Assembly: GCA_031367105.1 (NCBI GenBank)
Contig: JANLPG010000053.1
Location: 1 to 44,039 of the forward strand
Reading direction: 5' to 3'
DNA length: 44,039 nucleotides
From: Palsa-1233 sp031367105
GTDB lineage: Bacteria > Gemmatimonadota > Gemmatimonadetes > Gemmatimonadales > GWC2-71-9
Position 1 is the stretch's first letter. Every line of letters starts with the position of its first letter. A program made the translations under genes and the position numbers. Shown piece by piece: positions 25,724 through 34,910 of this stretch. The notes below the pieces were generated by a model. That model was not told where the DNA came from. It did not search any database and saw only the letters and a list, made by a program, of their open reading frames with translations.

Positions 25724-27028
25724 TCACGTCGCGCGCACCAGTCGCGCCGCAAAGGCCCCGTCCATTCCGTGCCGTTGAGGCAGCACTTCAAGATCGCCGG
25801 CGCTCGACAGCAACTCGGGCGGCACGGCACTCGTCGCGGCGCGACGGAAATCGGTCCGACGTGCCAGAAAGGCCTCCACCTGGCTGGCGTCTTCCTCTGG
25901 CTCCAGCGAACAGGTGGCGTAACATAGCACCCCACCCGGAGCCATCCGATCGGCCGCGGCATCCAGCAATCGTGCCTGTTCTGCGGCGAGACGCTCCAGC
26001 GCTTCGGGGGTGACCCGAAGCCGGGCATCGGGGTGTCGCGCGAAGGTGCCGGTGCCGAGGCACGGAGCATCCAGGAGGAAGGCGCTGACCTGGCCGATGG
26101 GGGGATGGAGGGCGTCAGCCACGATCGGGAATTCCCTGCCGTGGCCGGCGCGACGGAGGTTCTCGCGCAGTCGCTGGAGTCGTCGGCGCGACGCATCGGC
26201 CGCGACCACGCGCCGCGCAGTGCGCGCGAGTCCCAGCGTCTTTCCCCCGGGCGCGGCGCAGGCGTCGTACACGAGGGCGCCGGGCGTGAAGTCCGCGAAG
26301 CGCAAGACCATCGCCTGGGCGGGGTCCTGGACATAAAACATTCCGCGAGCGAATCCCGGCAGCCGGTCCGGCCGAGTGGCCTCGACCACCACCCCCGCCT
26401 CGAATGGTGCGGAGAACGAGCGGACACCCTCCTCGTGGAAGAGTCGCTCCAGATCGCCCGAACCGCCGCGCGCGGGCTGGACGACCAGCGCCGGATGGGT
26501 GTTGTTCCACTCCAGCAGCGCTTCGGTTTCGGCTGGCCCGAATCGCTCCAGCCAGCGCGCCACCAGCCACTCGGGATGCGACCAGGTGGTGGCCAGCTCG
26601 CCGAGCTGCTCGCTTCCGCGCTCCCGGGGCGCGTCGGGGTCAAGTTCCGAGATCCGCCGCAACACGGCGTTGGCGAAGCCTCCTGCCCGGTCGCCCACGA
26701 ACTCGCGCGCCAGCGCGACGCCAGTCGCGACGGCAGCGTGCGCGGGGACGCGTTCGAGGTAGCGCAGTTGATACGCCCCGAGCCGGAGCACTTCGAGCAA
26801 CGCTGGTGCGACCGAGCCAATGCCGCGCGCGACGAATGGTGCGATGATCGCGTCGAGAGCTGCGGCGTGCCGCAGCACCCCCGCGGCGAGTTCGTGGGCG
26901 AGGCGTTTGTCACGCTCGGGAAGTGCGCCGAGTCCACGATCGAGTGCGACATCAAACGGTACGCCGCGATGAACCGCGGCCAGGATACCGAGGGCGGAAC
27001 GCCGCGGGGGAAGGCCGGAATCGTTCAG
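25724..27028 (-). CDS. rsmB: 16S rRNA (cytosine-967-C5)-methyltransferase, probably CTG-initiated
   Basis: Methylates C967 of 16S rRNA. An N-terminal NusB-like RNA-binding domain precedes a C-terminal SAM-dependent domain. The latter contains VYDACAAPGGKT (SAM site), DAPCLGTGTFARHPD with the release cysteine, and the catalytic YATCSLEPEED. The first ATG/GTG/TTG in frame is the GTG at 26878, but that would delete the start of the NusB domain: upstream codons encode RRSALGILAAVHRG and ALPERDKRLAHELAAG, which clearly belong to the family. The only plausible start giving the full 434 aa is the CTG at 27028, overlapping the thiG stop (CTGA). A TTG/GTG-only gene finder would report 25724-26878. Its place next to def-fmt is typical. 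Confidence 0.88.
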   Translation of the reverse strand: MNDSGLPPRRSALGILAAVHRGVPFDVALDRGLGALPERDKRLAHELAAGVLRHAAALDAIIAPFVARGIGSVAPALLEVLRLGAYQLRYLERVPAHAAVATGVALAREFVGDRAGGFANAVLRRISELDPDAPRERGSEQLGELATTWSHPEWLVARWLERFGPAETEALLEWNNTHPALVVQPARGGSGDLERLFHEEGVRSFSAPFEAGVVVEATRPDRLPGFARGMFYVQDPAQAMVLRFADFTPGALVYDACAAPGGKTLGLARTARRVVAADASRRRLQRLRENLRRAGHGREFPIVADALHPPIGQVSAFLLDAPCLGTGTFARHPDARLRVTPEALERLAAEQARLLDAAADRMAPGGVLCYATCSLEPEEDASQVEAFLARRTDFRRAATSAVPPELLSSAGDLEVLPQRHGMDGAFAARLVRAT

Positions 27029-27789
27029 CGCAGCATTCCGAGGGTAGGGCTCGATGGGACAGCCACCTCGCGTCGCGGCATCCGGCCGGCGAGGTAAGCT
27101 GCCCGCCCGGCCTCGACCCCCAACCGCATCGCCTCCGCCATCAGGACTGGATCGGTCGCTTCCGCCAAGGCCGTGTTCATCAGAATGCCATCGACCCCCT
27201 GTTCCATCACCAGGCAGGCATCGGAGGCGGTCCCCACTCCGGCATCGACGATGACCGGCACGCTCAGGCGCGACTTGATCGTGCGAATGAAATACGGATT
27301 GAGCAGCCCGAGCCCCGACCCGATTGGCGAGGCCAGCGGCATCACCGCCACGGCGCCGGCCTCCTCCAGCCGGAGGGCGGTAATCAGGTCGTCGTTGGTG
27401 TAGGCCAGCACCTTGAACCCTTCGGCGGCGAGTACCTTCGTGGCCTCGAGGAGTCCGGTGGTGTCGGGGAGCAGCGTTGCCTTGTCGCCGATCACTTCGA
27501 GCTTGACGAAGTCGTTGAATCCTGCCTCGCGCGCGAGTCGGGCGTAGCGAATCGCTTCGTCGGCAGAGTAACAGCCAGCGGTGTTGGAGAGCAGGAAGTA
27601 CTGCCCGGGGTCGAGGTGGTGCAGGATCCCGTCCGCGTCAGACCGATCGAGCGAAACGCGACGCACCGCGACCGTGACCACTTCCGCGCCGGAGGCCGCG
27701 ATTGCTCGGACCATCTCGTCATTGTTGCGGTACTTCCCGGTTCCCACCATCAACCGGGAGCGAAAGGTGACTCCACCGATCTGCATCAT
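27025..27789 (-). CDS. thiG: Thiazole synthase
   Basis: Forms the thiazole phosphate moiety of thiamine from deoxyxylulose 5-phosphate, dehydroglycine and ThiS thiocarboxylate. The 254-aa TIM barrel shows RLMVGTGKY near 12-20, the Schiff-base lysine in DFVKLEVIGD near 95, VMPLASPIGSGLGL near 150, and PVIVDAGVGTASDA near 178. The C-terminus (PRREVAVPSSPTLGMLR) fits the family. Two adjacent ATG codons occur; the first, at 27789, follows the thiS stop with no spacer. The C-terminal stop shares two bases with the proposed rsmB CTG. Confidence 0.95.
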   Translation of the reverse strand: MMQIGGVTFRSRLMVGTGKYRNNDEMVRAIAASGAEVVTVAVRRVSLDRSDADGILHHLDPGQYFLLSNTAGCYSADEAIRYARLAREAGFNDFVKLEVIGDKATLLPDTTGLLEATKVLAAEGFKVLAYTNDDLITALRLEEAGAVAVMPLASPIGSGLGLLNPYFIRTIKSRLSVPVIVDAGVGTASDACLVMEQGVDGILMNTALAEATDPVLMAEAMRLGVEAGRAAYLAGRMPRREVAVPSSPTLGMLR

Positions 27790-27990
27790 TCAGCCGCCCC
27801 CTACAAAATGCACGATTTCGACATTGTCATTCTCGGCGAGCGTCGTGCTCGCAATCGCAGGCCGGCGGATGATGACGCGATTCAGCTCGACCACGACGGC
27901 TCGCGGGTCGAGCGCGAGATGGCGCAACAACTCCTCGACGTTGCTGGGGTCGGGGACGGTGCGCGCTTCACCATTGATGACCAGCTGCAT
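27790..27990 (-). CDS. thiS: Sulfur carrier protein ThiS
   Basis: Ubiquitin-like sulfur donor for thiazole synthesis, 66 aa. It starts MQLVINGEARTV, has the beta-grasp pattern with AVVVELNRVIIRR in the middle, and ends VHFVGGG. The C-terminal Gly-Gly is the site adenylated and thiocarboxylated by ThiF. The ATG at 27990 shares one base with the TAA of the upstream gene (TAATG). The open frame extending to 28095 is shadow. No thiF-like adenylyltransferase is in the window, so activation must be supplied from elsewhere. Confidence 0.93.
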   Translation of the reverse strand: MQLVINGEARTVPDPSNVEELLRHLALDPRAVVVELNRVIIRRPAIASTTLAENDNVEIVHFVGGG

Positions 27991-28622
27991 TACGCCGCTC
28001 CCTGGAGTTCGCGCTGCCACGGCGCGAGCATCGCGCAGGTGGCGGCATACGGATCGACGGCATCCCACAACGCGGTGATCGCCGCGACGCCCCACGCTCC
28101 GGCAGCGCGCGCCGATGCGGCCCGTTCCGCAGTGACGCCGCCGATCGCATACGTCGGCACACCGAGCGCCGCGACCTGCTCCAGCACCCCCAGTCCGGCG
28201 CCCTCGCTGCCGGGATGCGACGCCGACGCCCAGATCGACCCGACAATCACGGCATCGACTCCCTCCGTGATCGCGACCTCAGCCTCGCTGGCCGAATGGA
28301 CGGAGCGGAGAATCCACCGGTGGTGCCGCGCCCGCGCGTCTCCGATCCCGAGGTCCGCGGCGCGAAGGACGACGCCGTTCGCTCCCACGGCCCGCGCCAC
28401 ATCCATCCGGCCCGACACAAAGACGGCCGCCTCGGGGGGTCGCGCCAGTGCGACGCAGCGCTGCGCGAACGCCGCGAGTCGCTCGATGCTTCCCGCCGGC
28501 ATCCGCGCGACCAGGCCCACCGCCGGTCCGGCGGCGGCGATCCCGGCGGCACGAATGCCCCAATCCTCGAGTGCCGCGATCCGATCGTCGGTGAACGCGA
28601 GCACGCGGGGGAGTGGTCTCAT
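27990..28622 (-). CDS. tenI: TenI/ThiE-family protein, probably thiazole tautomerase
   Basis: Thiamine-phosphate-synthase fold, 210 aa. An automatic label would be ThiE, but the ThiE substrate residues are missing. The diphosphate-binding TxTK motif is replaced by SASHPG (in GSIWASASHPGSEGAGLG), and the region that should carry the Gln/Arg/Lys pyrimidine contacts reads VGLVARMPAG. It instead matches TenI of Bacillus: SGRMDVA, the SVHS histidine in LRSVHSASEAE (H122 in B. subtilis TenI), and GGVTAERAASARAAGAWGVA. TenI aromatises the product of ThiG, which fits the thiS-thiG neighbours exactly. The ATG at 28622 overlaps the fmt stop (ATGA). The TenI call is inference from recalled family sequences. 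Confidence 0.75.
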   Translation of the reverse strand: MRPLPRVLAFTDDRIAALEDWGIRAAGIAAAGPAVGLVARMPAGSIERLAAFAQRCVALARPPEAAVFVSGRMDVARAVGANGVVLRAADLGIGDARARHHRWILRSVHSASEAEVAITEGVDAVIVGSIWASASHPGSEGAGLGVLEQVAALGVPTYAIGGVTAERAASARAAGAWGVAAITALWDAVDPYAATCAMLAPWQRELQGAA

Positions 28623-29542
28623 TCGAATCGGGCGCCCGGTGCGACGCCGCTTCCACGGATCCAGTCAAGTGCGGTCATCCGGCGCTTTCCGGCAGGCTGG
28701 ACCTCGGTCACCTCGATGGCACCGCCCCGGCAGCCAATCACCAGGTGATGGTCGCTTTCGAGCACGGTTCCCGGCGACTCCACCACTCCCGGCACGACGC
28801 GCGGCTGGAAGAGCTTGATCTCGAGTCCTCCGATCGATGTCCACGCGCCTGGTCGCGGGTCCATCGCGCGGAGGCGGCACGAGACCGCGTCGGCCGGCTC
28901 GCTCCAGTTCACCCGCGCGATCTCGCGGCCCAGCTTGGGCGCGAGCGTCGCGGCGTCGTTGCGCTGGATCATCGGTTGCTCACCACCGGAGATTCGCGGC
29001 AGCGCCTCGATCAGCGCCTCGGCACCGAGGTGGGCGAGGCGATCGAAGAGCTGGCCGGTCGTGTCGGAGGGTAAAATGGGCGTCCGTTTGGAGTGCCAGA
29101 TGCCGCCAGTGTCGAGTCCTTCTTCCACGCGCATAATGGCAACCCCGGTCTCGGCATCGCCGGAGAGGACCGCCCAGTGGATCGGAGCGGCACCGCGCCA
29201 GCGCGGCAGCAGCGAGGCGTGCACATTGACGCAGCCGAGCCTGGGGATGGCCAGGAGCTCGGGACGAAGCAGGTGGCCATACGCGACGACCACGCCGAGA
29301 TCGGCGTTGAGGGCCCGGAGCTGCGCGTAAAACTCATCGCCGCGCGGGCGCTCCGGTTGCGCAATGCTGAGCCCGGCGGCCTCGGCGACTCGCTTCACGG
29401 CGGGCGGCCGCGGGGTACGATGCAGATGACCCTGCCCGTGATCCGGCTGCGTCACCACCAGGGGGACGTCGACGCCGGAGAGGAGCAGGGCCTGCAGGGA
29501 AGGAACCGCGAAATCCGGAGTTCCGAAAAAGATGACGCGCAT
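28619..29542 (-). CDS. fmt: Methionyl-tRNA formyltransferase
   Basis: Formylates initiator Met-tRNA using 10-formyl-tetrahydrofolate. The 307-aa protein starts MRVIFFGTPDFAVPSLQAL. It has the catalytic NVHASLLPRWRGAAPI near 110-125 with the active Asn and His, and LDTGGI near 145. The C-terminal OB-like domain contains RAMDPRPGAWT near 225. The ATG at 29542 shares a base with the def stop (TGATG), the classic def-fmt pair. Length is normal. Confidence 0.96.
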   Translation of the reverse strand: MRVIFFGTPDFAVPSLQALLLSGVDVPLVVTQPDHGQGHLHRTPRPPAVKRVAEAAGLSIAQPERPRGDEFYAQLRALNADLGVVVAYGHLLRPELLAIPRLGCVNVHASLLPRWRGAAPIHWAVLSGDAETGVAIMRVEEGLDTGGIWHSKRTPILPSDTTGQLFDRLAHLGAEALIEALPRISGGEQPMIQRNDAATLAPKLGREIARVNWSEPADAVSCRLRAMDPRPGAWTSIGGLEIKLFQPRVVPGVVESPGTVLESDHHLVIGCRGGAIEVTEVQPAGKRRMTALDWIRGSGVAPGARFE

Positions 29543-30078
29543 CAGTCCTTCGCTTCCGACTCCTCGGGCCGCGGCGTACGCGTCAGGCCTTCGCCCCGAT
29601 TCTCCTTCTTCCAGCGCGTGACCAGCAGCTGCCGCTTCATCGGGGAGAGGTGGTCGATGAACAGGATGCCATCGAGGTGATCGATCTCGTGCTGAATGGC
29701 GCGCGCCACCAGCCCGGTTGCTTCGAGCCGGAACGGCAGACCCGCCTCGTCGAGTGCCTCGAGGGTCACCCGCTCCGGGCGCTGCACTTCGGCGTAGGCA
29801 TCGGGGATCGAGAGGCAGCCTTCATCGGCAGCTGATCGCCCGTCCTCTGCAACGATCTGCGGGTTGACCATCGCGAAGGTCTGTCCTTCGGCATTGATCA
29901 CCGCCACGCGGCGCGCGACACCCACCTGATTGGCGGCGAGGCCGATGCCGCACGCCACTGCCATCGTCTCGAACATATTCTCGATGAGCAAGCGCACGTC
30001 GTCGTCCACGACCTCGATCTCCTGGGCGCGCTCGCGCAACACCGGAGAGCCGAGCAGGTGGATGTCGAGGACCGACAT
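29542..30078 (-). CDS. def: Peptide deformylase
   Basis: Removes the formyl group from nascent proteins. The 178-aa metalloprotease has all three motifs: GIGLAANQVG near 45-54, EGCLSIP near 90 with the metal-binding Cys, and QHEIDHLDGILF near 132-143 with the two His ligands and catalytic Glu. The C-terminal tail is charged (TRTPRPEESEAKD). I chose the ATG at 30078, which overlaps the yajC stop (TGATG) and gives the standard MSVLDIHLLGSPVLR start; the frame open to 30456 is shadow. Confidence 0.96.
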   Translation of the reverse strand: MSVLDIHLLGSPVLRERAQEIEVVDDDVRLLIENMFETMAVACGIGLAANQVGVARRVAVINAEGQTFAMVNPQIVAEDGRSAADEGCLSIPDAYAEVQRPERVTLEALDEAGLPFRLEATGLVARAIQHEIDHLDGILFIDHLSPMKRQLLVTRWKKENRGEGLTRTPRPEESEAKD

Positions 30079-30362
30079 CAGGCCCCGGTACCTGGCGCGC
30101 TCTGGCTGCCGACCCGGACGATGCGGGCACGCTCGATCACCAGCGAGGAGGTGCCACTCTCGACGGTGATCAGGTTGTCCTTGACGGCGGTGACCTTGCC
30201 GACGATCCCGCCTGCGGTGGTCACGTCGTCGCCCTTCTTGAGGGCGGCCAGCATCTCCTCCGCCTTCTTCCGTGCCTGGGACTGCGGCCGGATGATGAAG
30301 AAGTAGAACACGCCGCCGATCGCGAGCACCTGCACGAGCAAGACCGTCATCTGGTTGTTCAT
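30078..30362 (-). CDS. yajC: Preprotein translocase accessory subunit YajC
   Basis: Small inner-membrane subunit of the SecDF-YajC complex, 94 aa. It has a single membrane helix (about 6-25) ending FYFFIIRPQSQARKKAEEM, the YajC signature. A cytoplasmic KOW-like domain follows (KKGDDVTTAGGIVGKV...DNLITVESG). The ATG overlaps the tgt stop (ATGA). The tgt-yajC order is widely conserved, but secD and secF, which usually follow, are replaced here by def-fmt. Confidence 0.95.
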   Translation of the reverse strand: MNNQMTVLLVQVLAIGGVFYFFIIRPQSQARKKAEEMLAALKKGDDVTTAGGIVGKVTAVKDNLITVESGTSSLVIERARIVRVGSQSAPGTGA

Positions 30363-31495
30363 TTTCCGTTTCCTTTCGCAAAGTATCGCTGCCGCCAGGC
30401 AGCAGCCCAGGTGTCGAACGTCCCATCAAGGATCCGCTCGCGCGCGGTGTCGGCAAGCCGAATCAGGAACCGGAGGTTGTGGATCGACACCAGCCGGGGC
30501 CCCAACTGTTCTTCGGCGACGAAGAGATGGCGCAGGTACGCCCGGGAGAATCGGGTACACCCCTCGCAGTCACACTCGGGGTCGAGCGGCCCGGGGTCGA
30601 GCCGCAGCGGCGCGCCGCGCACCTGCACCTTTCCGTCGGCGGTCCAGGCGCTTCCGTGGCGGCCGTTGCGCGTTGCCGCCACACAGTCGAACAGGTCGAC
30701 GCCCCGGGCGATCCCTTCCAGCAGGTCCTCGGGAAATCCGACGCCCATAAGATAACGCGGGCGGTCGTGCGGCAGGCTGGGCGCGAGCACGTCGAGGACG
30801 TGGTGCATCGCCGGCTTGGTCTCGCCCACCGAGAGGCCGCCGATGGCGACCCCGGTCCAGGGACCCTGTTCCAGGATCCCCTCCAGCGAGGCGAGCCGGA
30901 GATCGTCGTGCGTGCCGCCCTGTACGATCGGCCAGAGCGTCTGCCGGGGCGGCGATCCGTCCGCCAGCTCCTGGTGCCGCCGGCGGGAACGCTCGAGCCA
31001 GCGAAGGGTTCGCTGCATCGCATCGCGGGCGTCGACGTGGGTTGACTGCCCCGGCAGCAAGTGGTCGAACGCCATCGCGACATCGGCGCCCAGCGCCCAC
31101 TGGATCTCCATCGACGATTCCGCGGTCAGCCGGTGCCGGGAGCCATCGATATGCGAGACGAAATCGACGCCGCCTTCGTCGAGCTTGCGCATTCCACTCA
31201 GCGAAAAGATCTGAAAGCCCCCCGAGTCGGTGAGCATCGGTCGCTCCCAGCCGCTGAAGCGATGCAGCCCGCCGAGGCTTGCGACGGTCGCCTCACCCGG
31301 GCGGAGGTGCAGGTGGTAGGTGTTGCCCAGGATGATCTGCGCGCCCGCGCGTCGCACTTCGTCGGGATGCAGTCCACGCACGGCACCGCGGGTGCCCACG
31401 GGCATAAAGCACGGGGTCTGGACCACGCCGTGGGGCAGGGTGAGCGTACCGGCGCGCGCCCTCCCAGCGGTGCCTTCGACCGAAAACTCAAACAC
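30359..31495 (-). CDS. tgt: tRNA-guanine(34) transglycosylase
   Basis: Exchanges guanine 34 for the queuosine precursor preQ1 in GUN-anticodon tRNAs. The 378-aa TIM barrel has LTDSGGFQIFSLS near 92-104, containing a catalytic Asp region, GGLSVGE near 222, and GVDLFDCVAATRNGRHG near 265 with the nucleophile Asp. The zinc site is CDCEGC near 312 plus a His. It starts at a GTG (31495) directly after the dinB stop. queA, the next step of queuosine synthesis, is two genes upstream. Confidence 0.96.
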   Translation of the reverse strand: MFEFSVEGTAGRARAGTLTLPHGVVQTPCFMPVGTRGAVRGLHPDEVRRAGAQIILGNTYHLHLRPGEATVASLGGLHRFSGWERPMLTDSGGFQIFSLSGMRKLDEGGVDFVSHIDGSRHRLTAESSMEIQWALGADVAMAFDHLLPGQSTHVDARDAMQRTLRWLERSRRRHQELADGSPPRQTLWPIVQGGTHDDLRLASLEGILEQGPWTGVAIGGLSVGETKPAMHHVLDVLAPSLPHDRPRYLMGVGFPEDLLEGIARGVDLFDCVAATRNGRHGSAWTADGKVQVRGAPLRLDPGPLDPECDCEGCTRFSRAYLRHLFVAEEQLGPRLVSIHNLRFLIRLADTARERILDGTFDTWAAAWRQRYFAKGNGK

Positions 31496-32023
31496 TCAGA
31501 TCAGGCCCGCGACGATGCGCTCCACCTGACGCCGATGCCTGAGGTCGTGGCCGGCCACCATCCGCCGCAACGTGTCGAACGACTCGGGGCCGCGCTCCGA
31601 GTGCATCCCGGTCCGCGACAAGTCGGCCGCGGTTGCAGACTGCCAGACGCGCATATTCCAGTCACGCAGCGTGAGGAAGGTGTCAAGCGCCTGCTCCGGA
31701 TCGGCGTTGGCACCGTCGAAGCGGGTCATCCAGGCGCCTTCGTCAAAGCCGTGGAGGGGAGCGCTCTCCTGGGTCAGCACCAGCCGCGCGCGCCACCCGA
31801 AGGCGATCTCGGTGTCCGCCAGATGCGCGAACACCTGCGCCAGCGACCACTTCCCGTCGGCCTCGGGGACGTGGAACTGCTCTTCGTCCAGCTCCTCCAC
31901 CAGTCCGAGGATGAAGTCCGGCGTCTCCGCCAGCACCACCAGCGGATCGCGATCGCCCAGCAGCGCGAGCGTTTCGGTCACGTAGGCCGAAGTGGAAGGA
32001 GCAGGGTGGTTCGGATGGGACAT
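31496..32023 (-). CDS. DinB-family four-helix metalloprotein
   Basis: DinB/YfiT-like protein of 175 aa. The metal-ligand histidines expected in this fold are FAHLADTEIAFGW near 75 and AGHDLRHRRQVERI near the C-terminus (HxxxH type). Members act as thiol-dependent transferases or have no known substrate. The ATG at 32023 has a near-perfect AAGGAGGT four to five bases upstream, so I prefer it to the in-frame ATG at 32047, which overlaps queA. It lies between queA and tgt, which are usually adjacent, so it may be a lineage-specific insertion. Function is not predictable. Confidence 0.82.
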   Translation of the reverse strand: MSHPNHPAPSTSAYVTETLALLGDRDPLVVLAETPDFILGLVEELDEEQFHVPEADGKWSLAQVFAHLADTEIAFGWRARLVLTQESAPLHGFDEGAWMTRFDGANADPEQALDTFLTLRDWNMRVWQSATAADLSRTGMHSERGPESFDTLRRMVAGHDLRHRRQVERIVAGLI

Positions 32024-32034
32024 TTCGACCTCCT

Positions 32035-33082
<1,048 letters not shown>

Positions 33083-33090
<8 letters not shown>

Positions 33091-34120
33091 CGAGCAGCGA
33101 CGGCTGACTATCGGGGCGCTTCGGGGGAGTCAGGCCGAGTCGGCGCCACGCCTGCGCGGTGGCCACCCGCCCGCGCGCGGTGCGTTCGAGGAATCCCTGC
33201 TGCAGCAGGTACGGCTCGTAGACCTCCTCGAGCGTCGCGGCATCTTCGCCCACGGACGCGGCGATGGTGCTGAGGCCCACGGGTCCACCGTCGAACTTCT
33301 CGATGATGGTGGTCAGGATCCGGTCGTCCATATCGTCGAGCCCGAACTGGTCGACGTTGAGGCGTGCCAGCGCTGCCTCGGCGACCTCCGCCGTGATGAT
33401 CCCGTCGGCACGGACCTCGGCGTAGTCGCGGACGCGGCGGAGCAGTCGGTTCGCCACCCGCGGAGTGCCGCGGGAGCGGCGAGCAATTTCGGCGGCACCG
33501 TGGTCGGCAATGCTGATCCCCAGCACCCTCGCCGAGCGGTTGACGATGGTCGCGAGATCGTCGGTCGGGTAGAACTGGAGTCGCTCCACCAGGCCGAAGC
33601 GCGCCCGCATCGGCGGCGTGAGCAGCCCGAATCGCGTGGTCGCCCCCACCAGGGTGAAGCGTTCCACATTCATCGGCAGCGTCTGCGCGTGGGGCCCGTC
33701 GGAGAGCCGCACATCGATCCGGAAATCTTCCATCGCCGGGTAGAGGAATTCTTCCAGCTGAGGGCGCAGCCGGTGGATCTCATCGATGAAGAGAATGTCG
33801 CCGGGGCCGAGCGAAGTCAGCAGCCCCACAAGGTCACCAGGCTTTTCGAGTACCGGTCCCGAAGTGGTCCGACACTGGACGCCCATCTCCCGTGCCATCA
33901 GCATCGCAAGGGTGGTTTTGCCGAGGCCCGGTGGTCCGAAGAAGAGGACGTGATCGAGCTGATCGCCGCGCCGCTTCGCCGCATCGATGGCAATCTGGAG
34001 TGACGTGCGCACCTGCGGCTGTCCCACGAAATCGTCGAGCCGCGAGGGGCGCAGGGCGTTCTCGTTGATTCCTTCGTCGGGAAGGACAGCCGGAGTGGTC
34101 ACTTCGAGGCGATCACGCAT
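33083..34120 (-). CDS. ruvB: Holliday junction branch-migration helicase RuvB
   Basis: AAA+ motor of the RuvAB branch-migration complex, 345 aa. It has the N-terminal LRPSRLDDFVGQ, Walker A GPPGLGKTTLA near 62, Walker B ILFIDEIHRL near 110, sensor 1 VGATTRFGLL near 155, the arginine-finger region, and a C-terminal winged helix ending in KRPDSQPSLLDG. I chose the ATG at 34120; the frame open to 34306 overlaps the zinc mini-protein in another frame. It lies five bases after that mini-protein. Confidence 0.97.
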
Positions 34121-34125
34121 TGGGG

Positions 34126-34308
34126 TCAGGCTGCCACCGCGTGCCAGCGCACCGGGCTGCTGTCGATCCGCACGATGTGTGCAAGGCCGCAGGTGACACA
34201 GCGGTCGCGGAGCTCTCGCGCGTCGAGCGCCGCCAGCTTGCGATTGGTCACACCGCAGCGGGTGCACTGCCACTCGGCGGTCTGGGCGGGGCGGGAAGTG
34301 GACCACAT
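34126..34308 (-). CDS. Small CxxC-CxxC zinc-ribbon-like protein between ruvA and ruvB
   Basis: A 60-aa protein with CTRC (15-18) and CVTC (37-40), spaced 18 residues apart as in a zinc ribbon. The linker is charged, and a tryptophan-containing tail follows. It sits between ruvA and ruvB with five-base gaps on both sides, in the same direction, so it is probably translated. I do not recognise the family. It could be a general small zinc protein, or a partner for RuvAB or the tRNA enzymes. Function is unknown. Confidence 0.68.
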   Translation of the reverse strand: MWSTSRPAQTAEWQCTRCGVTNRKLAALDARELRDRCVTCGLAHIVRIDSSPVRWHAVAA

Positions 34309-34313
34309 CGCGA

Positions 34314-34910
34314 TTACGTCCGTGTCAGGTCAGTGAGTGCCCGCCGCACCAGCGCGGCAGTCTCCAAAGGTGCACCACGCTCGACCGCGGTGCGCACCGC
34401 ATTCTCCGCGGCTGCCGCCGGGTACCCAAGCGCGGCCAGCGCTCGCACTGCATCGGCCGATGGCGAGGCACCGCCACCGCTGCCTGCGCCGGGTGAGACG
34501 GGGAGGTCGTCGAGTCGATCGCCGAGCTCGAGGACCAGTCGCTCCGCCTTCTTCTTGCCGATGCCCGGGACGCTTGCGAGCGCAGCGAGGTCTTTCTCGC
34601 GAATCGCGCGCACGGTGCGATCGGGGCCGAGGGCCGAGAGCATCGCCAGGGCGATTCGTGCTCCGACACCGGAGGCGCCCAGCAGTCGCCGAAAGACCGC
34701 GCGCTCCAGCAGGCTGTCGAAGCCGTACAACGACCAGGCGTCTTCCCGCACCACGAGCTCGGTATGCAGCTGCAGCTGGCTCCCCAGCGCGGGCAGACGT
34801 TCGAACACGCCGAGCGGGACTTCGACCTGGTAGCCGGTGCCGCCGACGGTGGCGATGACGATCCCCGCCGGCTCTCGCAAGGCGAGCGTCCCTTCCACTG
34901 ATGCGATCAT
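34314..34910 (-). CDS. ruvA: Holliday junction DNA-binding protein RuvA
   Basis: Binds four-way junctions and loads RuvB. The 198-aa protein has the N-terminal OB domain (MIASVEGTLALREPAGIVI, then TELVVREDAWSLYGF near 65). A helix-hairpin-helix region near 70-135 includes SVPGIGKKKAERLVLEL. The flexible Gly-rich linker (SPGAGSGGGASPS) leads to domain III, which binds RuvB (ADAVRALAALGYPAAAAENAV). The ATG at 34910 overlaps the ruvC stop (ATGA); the frame open to 35501 is shadow. Confidence 0.96.
   Translation of the reverse strand: MIASVEGTLALREPAGIVIATVGGTGYQVEVPLGVFERLPALGSQLQLHTELVVREDAWSLYGFDSLLERAVFRRLLGASGVGARIALAMLSALGPDRTVRAIREKDLAALASVPGIGKKKAERLVLELGDRLDDLPVSPGAGSGGGASPSADAVRALAALGYPAAAAENAVRTAVERGAPLETAALVRRALTDLTRT

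Noticed and set aside
24997..26955. Apparent 652-residue fusion frame covering rpe
   Set aside because: Only the last 221 residues are Rpe; the upstream part is serine/arginine-rich shadow of rsmB in another frame, and a good ribosome site precedes the GTG at 25662.
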